Assembly: GCA_029721435.1 (NCBI GenBank)
Contig: CM056581.1
Coordinates: 71,038,712-71,102,711, forward strand
DNA length: 64,000 nt
Reading direction: 5' to 3'
Source of the DNA: Gymnothorax reevesii
Taxonomy: Eukaryota > Chordata > Actinopteri > Anguilliformes > Muraenidae
Below, one piece after another: positions 22,526-35,928 of this stretch; the stretch's first letter is position 1, and the number at the start of each line of letters is the position of its first letter. The notes under the pieces were generated by a model. The model saw only the letters and a list, made by a program, of their open reading frames with translations. It did not search any database and was not told the origin of the DNA. A program made the translations under genes and the position numbers.

Positions 22526-25500
22526 ATGGAGACAATATCAGCGCTCTAGCTCGCTTCCCTAAGAAGATAGCAGCCAATTCACTCCTATTTAGTCATACAG
22601 TGAAAATTCACTCATGCTTGTCACTTTCCCACTGATTTACACACAGAATGAAAATTTTTGACATGCAGAAGTTAAAAAAAAGAAAGTTTTTAAAAAAGTG
22701 TATATCTTCACTACAGAGACTCATATTCACTTCCAATAGGCCATAAAAACACATTGGAAAAATGGATGGCATATATGCAGTGCCACAGTGATCTGAAGCA
22801 TTTCCCAGGCCAGATACACGCAGAGATTCACATTCTGAGCTTAAAACCTCAAAGAAGCGTGTTTTCATGAAAGAGCGTATGGAGACAATATCAGCGCTCT
22901 AGCTCGCTTACTTAAGAAGATAGAAGCCAATTCACTCCTATTTAGTCATACAGTGAAAATTCACTCATGTTTGTCACTTTCCCACTGATTTACACACAGA
23001 ATGAAAATTTTTGACATGCAGAAGTTAAAAAAAAGAAAGTTTTTAAAAAAGTGTATATCTTCACTACAGAGACTCATATTCACTTCCAATAGGCCATAAA
23101 AACACATTGGAAAAATGGATGGCATATATGCAGTGCAACAGTGATCTGAAGCATTTCCCAGGCCAGAAACACGCAGAGATTCACATTCTGAGCTTAAAAC
23201 CTCAAAGAAGCGTGTTTTCATGAAAGAGCGTATGGAGACAATATCAGCGCTCTAGCTCGCTTACTTAAGAAGATAGAAGCCAATTCACTCCTATTTAGTC
23301 ATAAAGTGAAAATTCACTCATGTTTGTCACTTTCCCACTGATTTACACACAGAATGAAAATTTTTGACATGCAGAAGTTAAAAAAAAGAAAGTTTTTAAA
23401 AAAGTGTATATCTTCACTACAGAGACTCATATTCACTTCCAATAGGCCATAAAAACACATTGGAAAAATGGATGGCATATATGCAGTGCAACAGTGATCT
23501 GAAGCATTTCCCAGGCCAGATACACGCAGAGATTCACATTCTGAGCTTAAAACCTCAAAGAAGCGTGTTTTCATGAAAGAGCGTATGGAGACAATATCAG
23601 CGCTCTAGCTCGCTTCCCTAAGAAGATAGCAGCCAATTCACTCCTATTTAGTCATACAGTGAAAATTCACTCATGTTTGTCACTTTCCCACTGATTTACA
23701 CACAGAATGAAAATTTTTGACATGCAGAAGTTAAAAAAAAGAAAGTTTTTAAAAAAGTGTATATCTTCACTACAGAGACTCATATTCACTTCCAATAGGC
23801 CATAAAAACACATTGGAAAAATGGATGGCATATATGCAGTGCCACAGTGATCTGAAGCATTTCCCAGGCCAGATACACGCAGAGATTCACATTCTGAGCT
23901 TAAAACCTCAAAGAAGCGTGTTTTCATGAAAGAGCGTATGGAGACAATATCAGCGCTCTAGCTCGCTTCCTTAAGAAGATAGAAGCCAATTCACTCCTAT
24001 TTAGTCATACAGTGAAAATTCACTCATGTTTGTCACTTTCCCACTGATTTACACACAGAATGAAAATTTTTGACATGCAGAAGTTAAAAAAAAGAAAGTT
24101 TTTAAAAAAGTGTATATCTTCACTACAGAGACTCATATTCACTTCCAATAGGCCATAAAAACACATTGGAAAAATGGATGGCATATATGCAGTGCAACAG
24201 TGATCTGAAGCATTTCCCAGGCCAGAAACACGCAGAGATTCACATTCTGAGCTTAAAACCTCAAAGAAGCGTGTTTTCATGAAAGAGCGTATGGAGACAA
24301 TATCAGCGCTCTAGCTCGCTTCCTTAAGAAGATAGAAGCCAATTCACTCCTATTTAGTCATAAAGTGAAAATTCACTCATGTTTGTCACTTTCCCACTGA
24401 TTTACACACAGAATGAAAATTTTTGACATGCAGAAGTTAAAAAAAAGAAAGTTTTTAAAAAAGTGTATATCTTCACTACAGAGACTCATATTCACTTCCA
24501 ATAGGCCATAAAAACACATTGGAAAAATGGATGGCATATATGCAGTGCAACAGTGATCTGAAGCATTTCCCAGGCCAGATACACGCAGAGATTCACATTC
24601 TGAGCTTAAAACCTCAAAGAAGCGTGTTTTCATGAAAGAGCGTATGGAGACAATATCAGGGCTCTAGCTCGCTTCCTTAAGAAGATAGAAGCCAATTCAC
24701 TCCTATTTAGTCATACAGTGAAAATTCACTCATGTTTGTCACTTTCCCACTGATTTACACACAGAATGAAAATTTTTGACACGCAGAAGTTAAAAAAAAG
24801 AAAGTTTTTAAAAAAGTGTATATCTTCACTACAGAGACTCATATTCACTTCCAATAGGCCATAAAAACACATTGGAAAAATGGATGGCATATATGCAGTG
24901 CAACAGTGATCTGAAGCATTTCCCAGGCCAGATACACGCAGAGATTCACATTCTGAGCTTAAAACCTCAAAGAAGCGTGTTTTCATGAAAGAGCGTATGG
25001 AGACAATATCAGCGCTCTAGCTCGCTTCCTTAAGAAGATAGAAGCCAATTCACTCCTATTTAGTCATACAGTGAAAATTCACTCATGTTTGTCACTTTCC
25101 CACTGATTTACACACAGAATGAAAATTTTTGACATGCAGAAGTTAAAAAAAAGAAAGTTTTTAAAAAAGTGTATATCTTCACTACAGAGACTCATATTCA
25201 CTTCCAATAGGCCATAAAAACACATTGGAAAAATGGATGGCATATATGCAGTGCAACAGTGATCTGAAGCATTTCCCAGGCCAGAAACACGCAGAGATTC
25301 ACATTCTGAGCTTAAAACCTCAAAGAAGCGTGTTTTCATGAAAGAGCGTATGGAGACAATATCAGCGCTCTAGCTCGCTTCCTTAAGAAGATAGAAGCCA
25401 ATTCACTCCTATTTAGTCATAAAGTGAAAATTCACTCATGTTTGTCACTTTCCCACTGATTTACACACAGAATGAAAATTTTTGACATGCAGAAGTTAAA

Positions 25501-26761
25501 AAAAAGAAAGTTTTTAAAAAAGTGTATATCTTCACTACAGAGACTCATATTCACTTCCAATAGGCCATAAAAACACATTGGAAAAATGGATGGCATATAT
25601 GCAGTGCAACAGTGATCTGAAGCATTTCCCAGGCCAGATACACGCAGAGATTCACATTCTGAGCTTAAAACCTCAAAGAAGCGTGTTTTCATGAAAGAGC
25701 GTATGGAGACAATATCAGCGCTCTAGCTCGCTTCCCTAAGAAGATAGCAGCCAATTCACTCCTATTTAGTCATACAGTGAAAATTCACTCATGTTTGTCA
25801 CTTTCCCACTGATTTACACACAGAATGAAAATTTTTGACATGCAGAAGTTAAAAAAAAGAAAGTTTTTAAAAAAGTGTATATCTTCACTACAGAGACTCA
25901 TATTCACTTCCAATAGGCCATAAAAACACATTGGAAAAATGGATGGCATATATGCAGTGCCACAGTGATCTGAAGCATTTCCCAGGCCAGATACACGCAG
26001 AGATTCACATTCTGAGCTTAAAACCTCAAAGAAGCGTGTTTTCATGAAAGAGCGTATGGAGACAATATCAGCGCTCTAGCTCGCTTCCTTAAGAAGATAG
26101 AAGCCAATTCACTCCTATTTAGTCATACAGTGAAAATTCACTCATGTTTGTCACTTTCCCACTGATTTACACACAGAATGAAAATTTTTGACATGCAGAA
26201 GTTAAAAAAAAGAAAGTTTTTAAAAAAGTGTATATCTTCACTACAGAGACTCATATTCACTTCCAATAGGCCATAAAAACACATTGGAAAAATGGATGGC
26301 ATATATGCAGTGCAACAGTGATCTGAAGCATTTCCCAGGCCAGAAACACGCAGAGATTCACATTCTGAGCTTAAAACCTCAAAGAAGCGTGTTTTCATGA
26401 AAGAGCGTATGGAGACAATATCAGCGCTCTAGCTCGCTTCCTTAAGAAGATAGAAGCCAATTCACTCCTATTTAGTCATAAAGTGAAAATTCACTCATGT
26501 TTGTCACTTTCCCACTGATTTACACACAGAATGAAAATTTTTGACATGCAGAAGTTAAAAAAAAGAAAGTTTTTAAAAAAGTGTATATCTTCACTACAGA
26601 GACTCATATTCACTTCCAATAGGCCATAAAAACACATTGGAAAAATGGATGGCATATATGCAGTGCAACAGTGATCTGAAGCATTTCCCAGGCCAGATAC
26701 ACGCAGAGATTCACATTCTGAGCTTAAAACCTCAAAGAAGCGTGTTTTCATGAAAGAGCGT
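22526..26761 (+). repeat. Trimer higher-order repeat, four tandem copies of 1059 bp
   Basis: Twelve monomers form four trimers starting at 22526, 23585, 24644 and 25703. Each is [slot 1, A290 unit, A73 unit]. Slot 1 is the C259 form in copies 1, 2 and 4 and the CpG-intact reference form in copy 3. The A290 marker (CCAGAAACACG) is visible near 23167, 24230, 25286 and 26343, and A73 (CATAAAGTG) near 23303, 24360, 25420 and 26479. Three full monomers per unit gives exactly 1059 bases. Confidence 0.9.
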
Positions 26762-27467
26762 ATGGAGACAATATCAGCGCTCTAGCTCGCTTCCTTAAGA
26801 AGATAGAAGCCAATTCACTCCTATTTAGTCATACAGTGAAAATTCACTCATGTTTGTCACTTTCCCACTGATTTACACACAGAATGAAAATTTTTGACAC
26901 GCAGAAGTTAAAAAAAAGAAAGTTTTTAAAAAAGTGTATATCTTCACTACAGAGACTCATATTCACTTCCAATAGGCCATAAAAACACATTGGAAAAATG
27001 GATGGCATATATGCAGTGCAACAGTGATCTGAAGCATTTCCCAGGCCAGATACACGCAGAGATTCACATTCTGAGCTTAAAACCTCAAAGAAGCGTGTTT
27101 TCATGAAAGAGCGTATGGAGACAATATCAGCGCTCTAGCTCGCTTCCCTAAGAAGATAGCAGCCAATTCACTCCTATTTAGTCATACAGTGAAAATTCAC
27201 TCATGTTTGTCACTTTCCCACTGATTTACACACAGAATGAAAATTTTTGACATGCAGAAGTTAAAAAAAAGAAAGTTTTTAAAAAAGTGTATATCTTCAC
27301 TACAGAGACTCATATTCACTTCCAATAGGCCATAAAAACACATTGGAAAAATGGATGGCATATATGCAGTGCAACAGTGATCTGAAGCATTTCCCAGGCC
27401 AGATACACGAACAGATTCACTTTCTGAGCTTAAAACCTAGAAGAAGCGTGTTTTCATGAAAGAGCGT

Positions 27468-29582
27468 ATGGAGACAATATCAGCGCTCTAGCTCGCTTCC
27501 TTAAGAAGATAGCAGCCAATTCACTCCTATTTAGTCATACAGTGAAAATTCACTCATGTTTGTCACTTTCCCACTGATTTACACACAGAATGAAAATTTT
27601 GGACATGCAGAAGTTAAAAAAAAGAAAGTTTTTAAAAAAGTGTATATCTTCACTTCAGAGACTAATATTCACTTCCAATAGGCCATACAAGCACATTGGA
27701 AAAATTGGTGGCATATATGCAGTGCAACAGAGATCTGAAGCATTTCCCAGGTCAGATACACGCAGAGATTCACATTCTGAGCTTAAAACCTCAAAGAAGC
27801 GTGTTTTCATGAAAGAGCGTATGGAGACAATATCAGCGCTCTAGCTCGCTTCCCTAAGAAGATAGCAGCCAATTCACTCCTATTTAGTCATACAGTGAAA
27901 ATTCACTCATGTTTGTCACTTTCCCACTGATTTACACACAGAATGAAAATTTTTGACATGCAGAATTTAAAAAAAAGAAAGTTTTTAAAAAAGTGTATAT
28001 CTTCACTACAGAGACTCATATTCACTTCCAATAGGCCATAAAAACACATTGGAAAAATGGATGGCATATATGCAGTGCAACAGTGATCTGAAGCATTTCC
28101 CAGGCCAGATACACGCAGAGATTCACATTCTGTGCTTAAAACCTCAAAGTAGCGTGTTTTCATGAAAGAGCGTATGGAGACAATATCAGCGCTCTAGGTC
28201 GCTTCCTTAAGAAGATAGCAGCCAATTCACTCCTATTTAGTCATACAGTGAAAATTCACTCATGTTTGTCACTTTCCCACTGATTTACACACAGAATGAA
28301 AATTTTTGACATGCAGAAGTTAAAAAAAAGAAAGTTTTTAAAAAAGTGTATATCTTCACTACAGAGACTCATATTCACTTCCAATAGGCCATAAAAACAC
28401 ATTGGAAAAATGGATGGCATATATGCAGTGCAACAGTGATCTGAAGCATTTCCCAGGCCAGATACACGCAGAGATTCACATTCTGAGCTTAAAACCTCAA
28501 AGTAGCGTGTTTTCATGAAAGAGCGTATGGAGACAATATCAGCGCTCTAGGTCGCTTCCTTAAGAAGATAGCAGCCAATTCACTCCTATTTAGTCATACA
28601 GTGAAAATTCACTCATGTTTGTCACTTTCCCACTGATTTACACACAGAATGAAAATTTTTGACATGCAGAAGTTAAAAAAAAGAAAGTTTTTAAAAAAGT
28701 GTATATCTTCACTACAGAGACTCATATTCACTTCCAATAGGCCATACAAGCAAATTGGACAAATTGCTGCCATATATGCAGTGCACAGTGATCTGAAGCA
28801 TTTCCCAGCCCAGATACACGAACAGATTCACTTTCTGAGATTAAAACCTAGAAGAAGCGTGTTTTCATGAAAGAGCGTATGGAGACAATATCAGCGCTCT
28901 AGCTCGCTTCCTTAAGAAGATAGCAGCCAATTCACTCCTATTTAGTCATACAGTGAAAATTCACTCATGTTTGTCACTTTCCCACTGATTTACACACAGA
29001 ATGAAAATTTTTGACATGCAGAAGTTAAAAAAAAGAAAGTTTTTAAAAAAGTGTATATCTTCACTACAGAGACTCATATTCACTTCCAATAGGCCATAAA
29101 AACACATTGGAAAAATGGATGGCATATATGCAGTGCAACAGTGATCTGAAGCATTTCCCAGGCCAGATACACGCAGAGATTGACATTCTGAGCTGAAAAC
29201 CTCAAAGAAGCGTGTTTTCATGAAAGAGCGTATGGAGACAATATCAGCGCTCTAGCTCGCTTCCTTGAGAAGATAGCAGCCAATTCACTCCTATTTAGTC
29301 ATACAGTGAAAATTCACTCATGTTTGTCACTTTCCCACTGATTTACACACGGATTGAAACTTTTTGACAAGCAGAAGTAAAAAAAAGAAAGTTTTTAAAA
29401 AAGTGCATATCTTCACTTCAGAGACTCATATTCACTTCCAATAGGCCATACAAGCAAATTGGACAAATTGCTGCCATATATGCAGTGCACAGTGATCTGA
29501 AGCATTTCCCAGCCCAGATACACGAACAGATTCACTTTCTGAGCTTAAAACCTAGAAGAAGCGTGTTTTCATGAAAGAGCGT
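27468..29582 (+). repeat. Higher-order repeat II, copy 2 (6-mer)
   Basis: Units D (27468), A, A, C (28527), A (28879) and BC (29232) match copy 1 at 14764 unit by unit. Shared rare changes include CAGGTCAG in D, CAGAATTTAAA in the first A, and GATTGAC/GCTGAAAAC in the third A. Length is 2115 bp; this BC has the full GGCCATACAAG. Confidence 0.92.
29232..29582 (+). repeat. Monomer class BC (B-left plus C-right modules)
   Basis: The left part is the B module (CACACGGATTGAAAC, ACAAGCAG, GTGCAT, CTTCAG) and the right part is the C module (GCAAATTGGAC, GCTGCC, CGAACAGATTC, CTAGAAG). Copies start at 16528, 29232, 34522, 35578, 40163, 42279, 50042, 51100, 55688, 56393, 57804, 59567 and 61681. The unit at 63797 has the B left part but ends before its right part. 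Lengths are 350-352 bp. Copies at 16528, 29232, 34522 and 35578 have an eight-A run after AAGT; later copies that I checked have nine. The copy at 16528 also has GGCTTACAAG where the others have GGCCATACAAG. Confidence 0.92.
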
Positions 29583-32500
29583 ATGGAGACAATATCAGCG
29601 CTGTAGCTCGCTTCCTTAAGAAGATAGCAGCCAATTCACTCCTATTTAGTCATACAGTGAAAATTCACTCATGTTTGTCACTTTCCCACTGATTTACACA
29701 CAGAATGAAAATTTTTGACATGCAGAAGTTAAAAAAAAGAAAGTTTTTAAAAAAGTGTATATCTTCACTTCAGAGACTAATATTCACTTCCAATAGGCCA
29801 TACAAGCACATTGGAAAAATTGGTGGCATATATGCAGTGCAACAGAGATCTGAAGCATTTCCCAGGCCAGATACACGCAGAGATTCACATTCTGAGCTTA
29901 AAACCTCAAAGAAGCGTGTTTTCCTGAAAGAGCGTATGGAGACAATATCAGCGCTCTAGCTCGCTTCCCTAAGAAGATAGCAGCCAATTCACTCCTATTT
30001 AGTCATACAGTGAAAATTCACTCATGTTTGTCACTTTCCCACTGATTTACACACAGAATGAAAATTTTTGACATGCAGAAGTTAAAAAAAAGAAAGTTTT
30101 TAAAAAAGTGTATATCTTCACTACAGAGACTCATATTCACTTCCAATAGGCCATAAAAACACATTGGAAAAATGGATGGCATATATGCAGTGCCACAGTG
30201 ATCTGAAGCATTTCCCAGGCCAGATACACGCAGAGATTCACATTCTGAGCTTAAAACCTCAAAGAAGCGTGTTTTCATGAAAGAGCGTATGGAGACAATA
30301 TCAGCGCTCTAGCTCGCTTCCTTAAGAAGATAGAAGCCAATTCACTCCTATTTAGTCATACAGTGAAAATTCACTCATGTTTGTCACTTTCCCACTGATT
30401 TACACACAGAATGAAAATTTTTGACATGCAGAAGTTAAAAAAAGAAAGTTTTTAAAAAAGTGTATATCTTCACTACAGAGACTCATATTCACTTCCAATA
30501 GGCCATAAAAACACATTGGAAAAATGGATGGCATATATGCAGTGCAACAGTGATCTGAAGCATTTCCCAGGCCAGATACACGCAGAGATTCACATTCTGA
30601 GCTTAAAACCTCAAAGAAGCGTGTTTACATGAAAGAGCGTATGGAGACAATATCAGCGCTCTAGCTCGCTTCCTTAAGAAGATAGAAGCCAATTCACTCC
30701 TATTTAGTCATACAGTGAAAATTCACTCATGTTTGTCACTTTCCCACTGATTTACACACAGAATGAAAATTTTTGACACGCAGAAGTTAAAAAAAAGAAA
30801 GTTTTTAAAAAAGTGTATATCTTCACTACAGAGACTCATATTCACTTCCAATAGGCCATAAAAACACATTGGAAAAATGGATGGCATATATGCAGTGCAA
30901 CAGTGATCTGAAGCATTTCCCAGGCCAGATACACGCAGAGATTCACATTCTGAGCTTAAAACCTCAAAGAAGCGTGTTTTCATGAAAGAGCGTATGGAGA
31001 CAATATCAGCGCTCTAGCTCGCTTCCTTAAGAAGATAGAAGCCAATTCACTCCTATTTAGTCATACAGTGAAAATTCACTCATGTTTGTCACTTTCCCAC
31101 TGATTTTCACACAGAATGAAAATTTTTGACACGCAGAAGTTAAAAAAAAGACAGTTTTTAAAAAAGTGTATATCTTCACTACAGAGACTCATATTCACTT
31201 CCAATAGGCCATAAAAACACATTGGAAAAATGGATGGCATATATGCAGTGCAACAGTGATCTGAAGCATTTCCCAGGCCAGATACACGCAGAGATTCACA
31301 TTCTGAGCTTAAAACCTCAAAGTAGCGTGTTTTCATGAAAGAGCGTATGGAGACAATATCAGCGCTCTAGGTCGCTTCCTTAAGAAGATAGCAGCCAATT
31401 CACTCCTATTTAGTCATACAGTGAAAATTCACTCATGTTTGTCACTTTCCCACTGATTTACACACAGAATGAAAATTTTTGACATGCAGAAGTTAAAAAA
31501 AAGAAAGTTTTTAAAAAAGTGTATATCTTCACTACAGAGACTCATATTCACTTCCAATAGGCCATACAAGCAAATTGGACAAATTGCTGCCATATATGCA
31601 GTGCACAGTGATCTGAAGCATTTCCCAGCCCAGATACACGAACAGATTCACTTTCTGAGATTAAAACCTAGAAGAAGCGTGTTTTCATGAAAGAGCGTAT
31701 GGAGACAATATCAGCGCTCTAGCTCGCTTCCTTAAGAAGATAGCAGCCAATTCACTCCTATTTAGTCATACAGTGAAAATTCACTCATGTTTGTCACTTT
31801 CCCACTGATTTACACACAGAATGAAAATTTTGGACATGCAGAAGTTAAAAAAAAGAAAGTTTTTAAAAAAGTGTATATCTTCACTTCAGAGACTAATATT
31901 CACTTCCAATAGGCCATACAAGCACATTGGAAAAATTGGTGGCATATATGCAGTGCAACAGAGATCTGAAGCATTTCCCAGGCCAGATACACGCAGAGAT
32001 TCACATTCTGAGCTTAAAACCTCAAAGAAGCGTGTTTTCATGAAAGAGCGTATGGAGACAATATCAGCGCTCTAGCTCGCTTCCCTAAGAAGATAGCAGC
32101 CAATTCACTCCTATTTAGTCATACAGTGAAAATTCACTCATGTTTGTCACTTTCCCACTGATTTACACACAGAATGAAAATTTTTGACACGCAGAAGTTA
32201 AAAAAAAGAAAGTTTTTAAAAAAGTGTATATCTTCACTACAGAGACTCATATTCACTTCCAATAGGCCATAAAAACACATTGGAAAAATGGATGGCATAT
32301 ATGCAGTGCAACAGTGATCTGAAGCATTTCCCAGGCCAGATACACGCAGAGATTCACATTCTGAGCTTAAAACCTCAAAGAAGCGTGTTTTCATGAAAGA
32401 GCGTATGGAGACAATATCAGCGCTCTAGCTCGCTTCCCTAAGAAGATAGCAGCCAATTCACTCCTATTTAGTCATACAGTGAAAATTCACTCATGTTTGT

Positions 32501-32757
32501 CACTTTCCCACTGATTTACACACAGAATGAAAATTTTTGACATGCAGAAGTTAAAAAAAAGAAAGTTTTTAAAAAAGTGTATATCTTCACTACAGAGACT
32601 CATATTCACTTCCAATAGGCCATAAAAACACATTGGAAAAATGGATGGCATATATGCAGTGCAACAGTGATCTGAAGCATTTCCCAGGCCAGATACACGA
32701 ACAGATTCACTTTCTGAGCTTAAAACCTAGAAGAAGCGTGTTTTCATGAAAGAGCGT
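29583..32757 (+). repeat. Linker block between 6-mer copies 2 and 3
   Basis: Monomers start at 29583 (D), 29936 (C259), 30289 (A340, seven-A run), 30641 (reference), 30994 (T114/C159 with T330), 31347 (C), 31699 (D), 32052 (reference) and 32405 (A/C hybrid). With the 6-mer before it, this forms a 15-monomer, 5290-bp unit that restarts at 32758. Confidence 0.87.
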
Positions 32758-35700
32758 ATGGAGACAATATCAGCGCTCTAGCTCGCTTCCTTAAGAAGAT
32801 AGAAGCCAATTCACTCCTATTTAGTCATACAGTGAAAATTCACTCATGTTTGTCACTTTCCCACTGATTTACACACAGAATGAAAATTTTGGACATGCAG
32901 AAGTTAAAAAAAAGAAAGTTTTTAAAAAAGTGTATATCTTCACTTCAGAGACTAATATTCACTTCCAATAGGCCATACAAGCACATTGGAAAAATTGGTG
33001 GCATATATGCAGTGCAACAGAGATCTGAAGCATTTCCCAGGTCAGATACACGCAGAGATTCACATTCTGAGCTTAAAACCTCAAAGAAGCGTGTTTTCAT
33101 GAAAGAGCGTATGGAGACAATATCAGCGCTCTAGCTCGCTTCCCTAAGAAGATAGCAGCCAATTCACTCCTATTTAGTCATACAGTGAAAATTCACTCAT
33201 GTTTGTCACTTTCCCACTGATTTACACACAGAATGAAAATTTTTGACATGCAGAATTTAAAAAAAAGAAAGTTTTTAAAAAAGTGTATATCTTCACTACA
33301 GAGACTCATATTCACTTCCAATAGGCCATAAAAACACATTGGAAAAATGGATGGCATATATGCAGTGCAACAGTGATCTGAAGCATTTCCCAGGCCAGAT
33401 ACACGCAGAGATTCACATTCTGTGCTTAAAACCTCAAAGTAGCGTGTTTTCATGAAAGAGCGTATGGAGACAATATCAGCGCTCTAGGTCGCTTCCTTAA
33501 GAAGATAGCAGCCAATTCACTCCTATTTAGTCATACAGTGAAAATTCACTCATGTTTGTCACTTTCCCACTGATTTACACACAGAATGAAAATTTTTGAC
33601 ATGCAGAAGTTAAAAAAAAGAAAGTTTTTAAAAAAGTGTATATCTTCACTACAGAGACTCATATTCACTTCCAATAGGCCATAAAAACACATTGGAAAAA
33701 TGGATGGCATATATGCAGTGCAACAGTGATCTGAAGCATTTCCCAGGCCAGATACACGCAGAGATTCACATTCTGAGCTTAAAACCTCAAAGTAGCGTGT
33801 TTTCATGAAAGAGCGTATGGAGACAATATCAGCGCTCTAGGTCGCTTCCTTAAGAAGATAGCAGCCAATTCACTCCTATTTAGTCATACAGTGAAAATTC
33901 ACTCATGTTTGTCACTTTCCCACTGATTTACACACAGAATGAAAATTTTTGACATGCAGAAGTTAAAAAAAAGAAAGTTTTTAAAAAAGTGTATATCTTC
34001 ACTACAGAGACTCATATTCACTTCCAATAGGCCATACAAGCAAATTGGACAAATTGCTGCCATATATGCAGTGCACAGTGATCTGAAGCATTTCCCAGCC
34101 CAGATACACGAACAGATTCACTTTCTGAGATTAAAACCTAGAAGAAGCGTGTTTTCATGAAAGAGCGTATGGAGACAATATCAGCGCTCTAGCTCGCTTC
34201 CTTAAGAAGATAGCAGCCAATTCACTCCTATTTAGTCATACAGTGAAAATTCACTCATGTTTGTCACTTTCCCACTGATTTACACACAGAATGAAAATTT
34301 TTGACATGCAGAAGTTAAAAAAAAGAAAGTTTTTAAAAAAGTGTATATCTTCACTACAGAGACTCATATTCACTTCCAATAGGCCATAAAAACACATTGG
34401 AAAAATGGATGGCATATATGCAGTGCAACAGTGATCTGAAGCATTTCCCAGGCCAGATACACGCAGAGATTGACATTCTGAGCTGAAAACCTCAAAGAAG
34501 CGTGTTTTCATGAAAGAGCGTATGGAGACAATATCAGCGCTCTAGCTCGCTTCCTTGAGAAGATAGCAGCCAATTCACTCCTATTTAGTCATACAGTGAA
34601 AATTCACTCATGTTTGTCACTTTCCCACTGATTTACACACGGATTGAAACTTTTTGACAAGCAGAAGTAAAAAAAAGAAAGTTTTTAAAAAAGTGCATAT
34701 CTTCACTTCAGAGACTCATATTCACTTCCAATAGGCCATACAAGCAAATTGGACAAATTGCTGCCATATATGCAGTGCACAGTGATCTGAAGCATTTCCC
34801 AGCCCAGATACACGAACAGATTCACTTTCTGAGCTTAAAACCTAGAAGAAGCGTGTTTTCATGAAAGAGCGTATGGAGACAATATCAGCGCTGTAGCTCG
34901 CTTCCTTAAGAAGATAGCAGCCAATTCACTCCTATTTAGTCATACAGTGAAAATTCACTCATGTTTGTCACTTTCCCACTGATTTACACACAGAATGAAA
35001 ATTTTTGACATGCAGAAGTTAAAAAAAAGAAAGTTTTTAAAAAAGTGTATATCTTCACTACAGAGACTCATATTCACTTCCAATAGGCCATACAAGCAAA
35101 TTGGACAAATTGCTGCCATATATGCAGTGCACAGTGATCTGAAGCATTTCCCAGCCCAGATACACGAACAGATTCACTTTCTGAGATTAAAACCTAGAAG
35201 AAGCGTGTTTTCATGAAAGAGCGTATGGAGACAATATCAGCGCTCTAGCTCGCTTCCTTAAGAAGATAGCAGCCAATTCACTCCTATTTAGTCATACAGT
35301 GAAAATTCACTCATGTTTGTCACTTTCCCACTGATTTACACACAGAATGAAAATTTTTGACATGCAGAAGTTAAAAAAAAGAAAGTTTTTAAAAAAGTGT
35401 ATATCTTCACTACAGAGACTCATATTCACTTCCAATAGGCCATAAAAACACATTGGAAAAATGGATGGCATATATGCAGTGCAACAGTGATCTGAAGCAT
35501 TTCCCAGGCCAGATACACGCAGAGATTGACATTCTGAGCTGAAAACCTCAAAGAAGCGTGTTTTCATGAAAGAGCGTATGGAGACAATATCAGCGCTCTA
35601 GCTCGCTTCCTTGAGAAGATAGCAGCCAATTCACTCCTATTTAGTCATACAGTGAAAATTCACTCATGTTTGTCACTTTCCCACTGATTTACACACGGAT

Positions 35701-35928
35701 TGAAACTTTTTGACAAGCAGAAGTAAAAAAAAGAAAGTTTTTAAAAAAGTGCATATCTTCACTTCAGAGACTCATATTCACTTCCAATAGGCCATACAAG
35801 CAAATTGGACAAATTGCTGCCATATATGCAGTGCACAGTGATCTGAAGCATTTCCCAGCCCAGATACACGAACAGATTCACTTTCTGAGCTTAAAACCTA
35901 GAAGAAGCGTGTTTTCATGAAAGAGCGT
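32758..35928 (+). repeat. Higher-order repeat II, copy 3, expanded to nine monomers
   Basis: D, A, A, C, A and BC (32758-34872) are followed by a second C (34873), A (35225) and BC (35578) before the next D at 35929. The added C-A-BC trimer is 1056 bp, with every C and BC marker repeated, including the GATTGAC/GCTGAAAAC unit. An unequal exchange one trimer out of register explains it. Confidence 0.92.

Larger units (their letters stand above)
19349..30993 (+). repeat. Super-repeat copy 2
   Basis: This is the second copy of the block at 6355-18995, aligned by the same ordered rare variants. Local differences include an expanded run of trimers (22526-26761), a seven-A slippage at 30289, and absence of the T48 monomer that copy 1 has at 17584: C259 at 29936 is followed directly by the A340 unit at 30289. 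The 62-bp deletion of copy 1 is absent. Confidence 0.87.
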
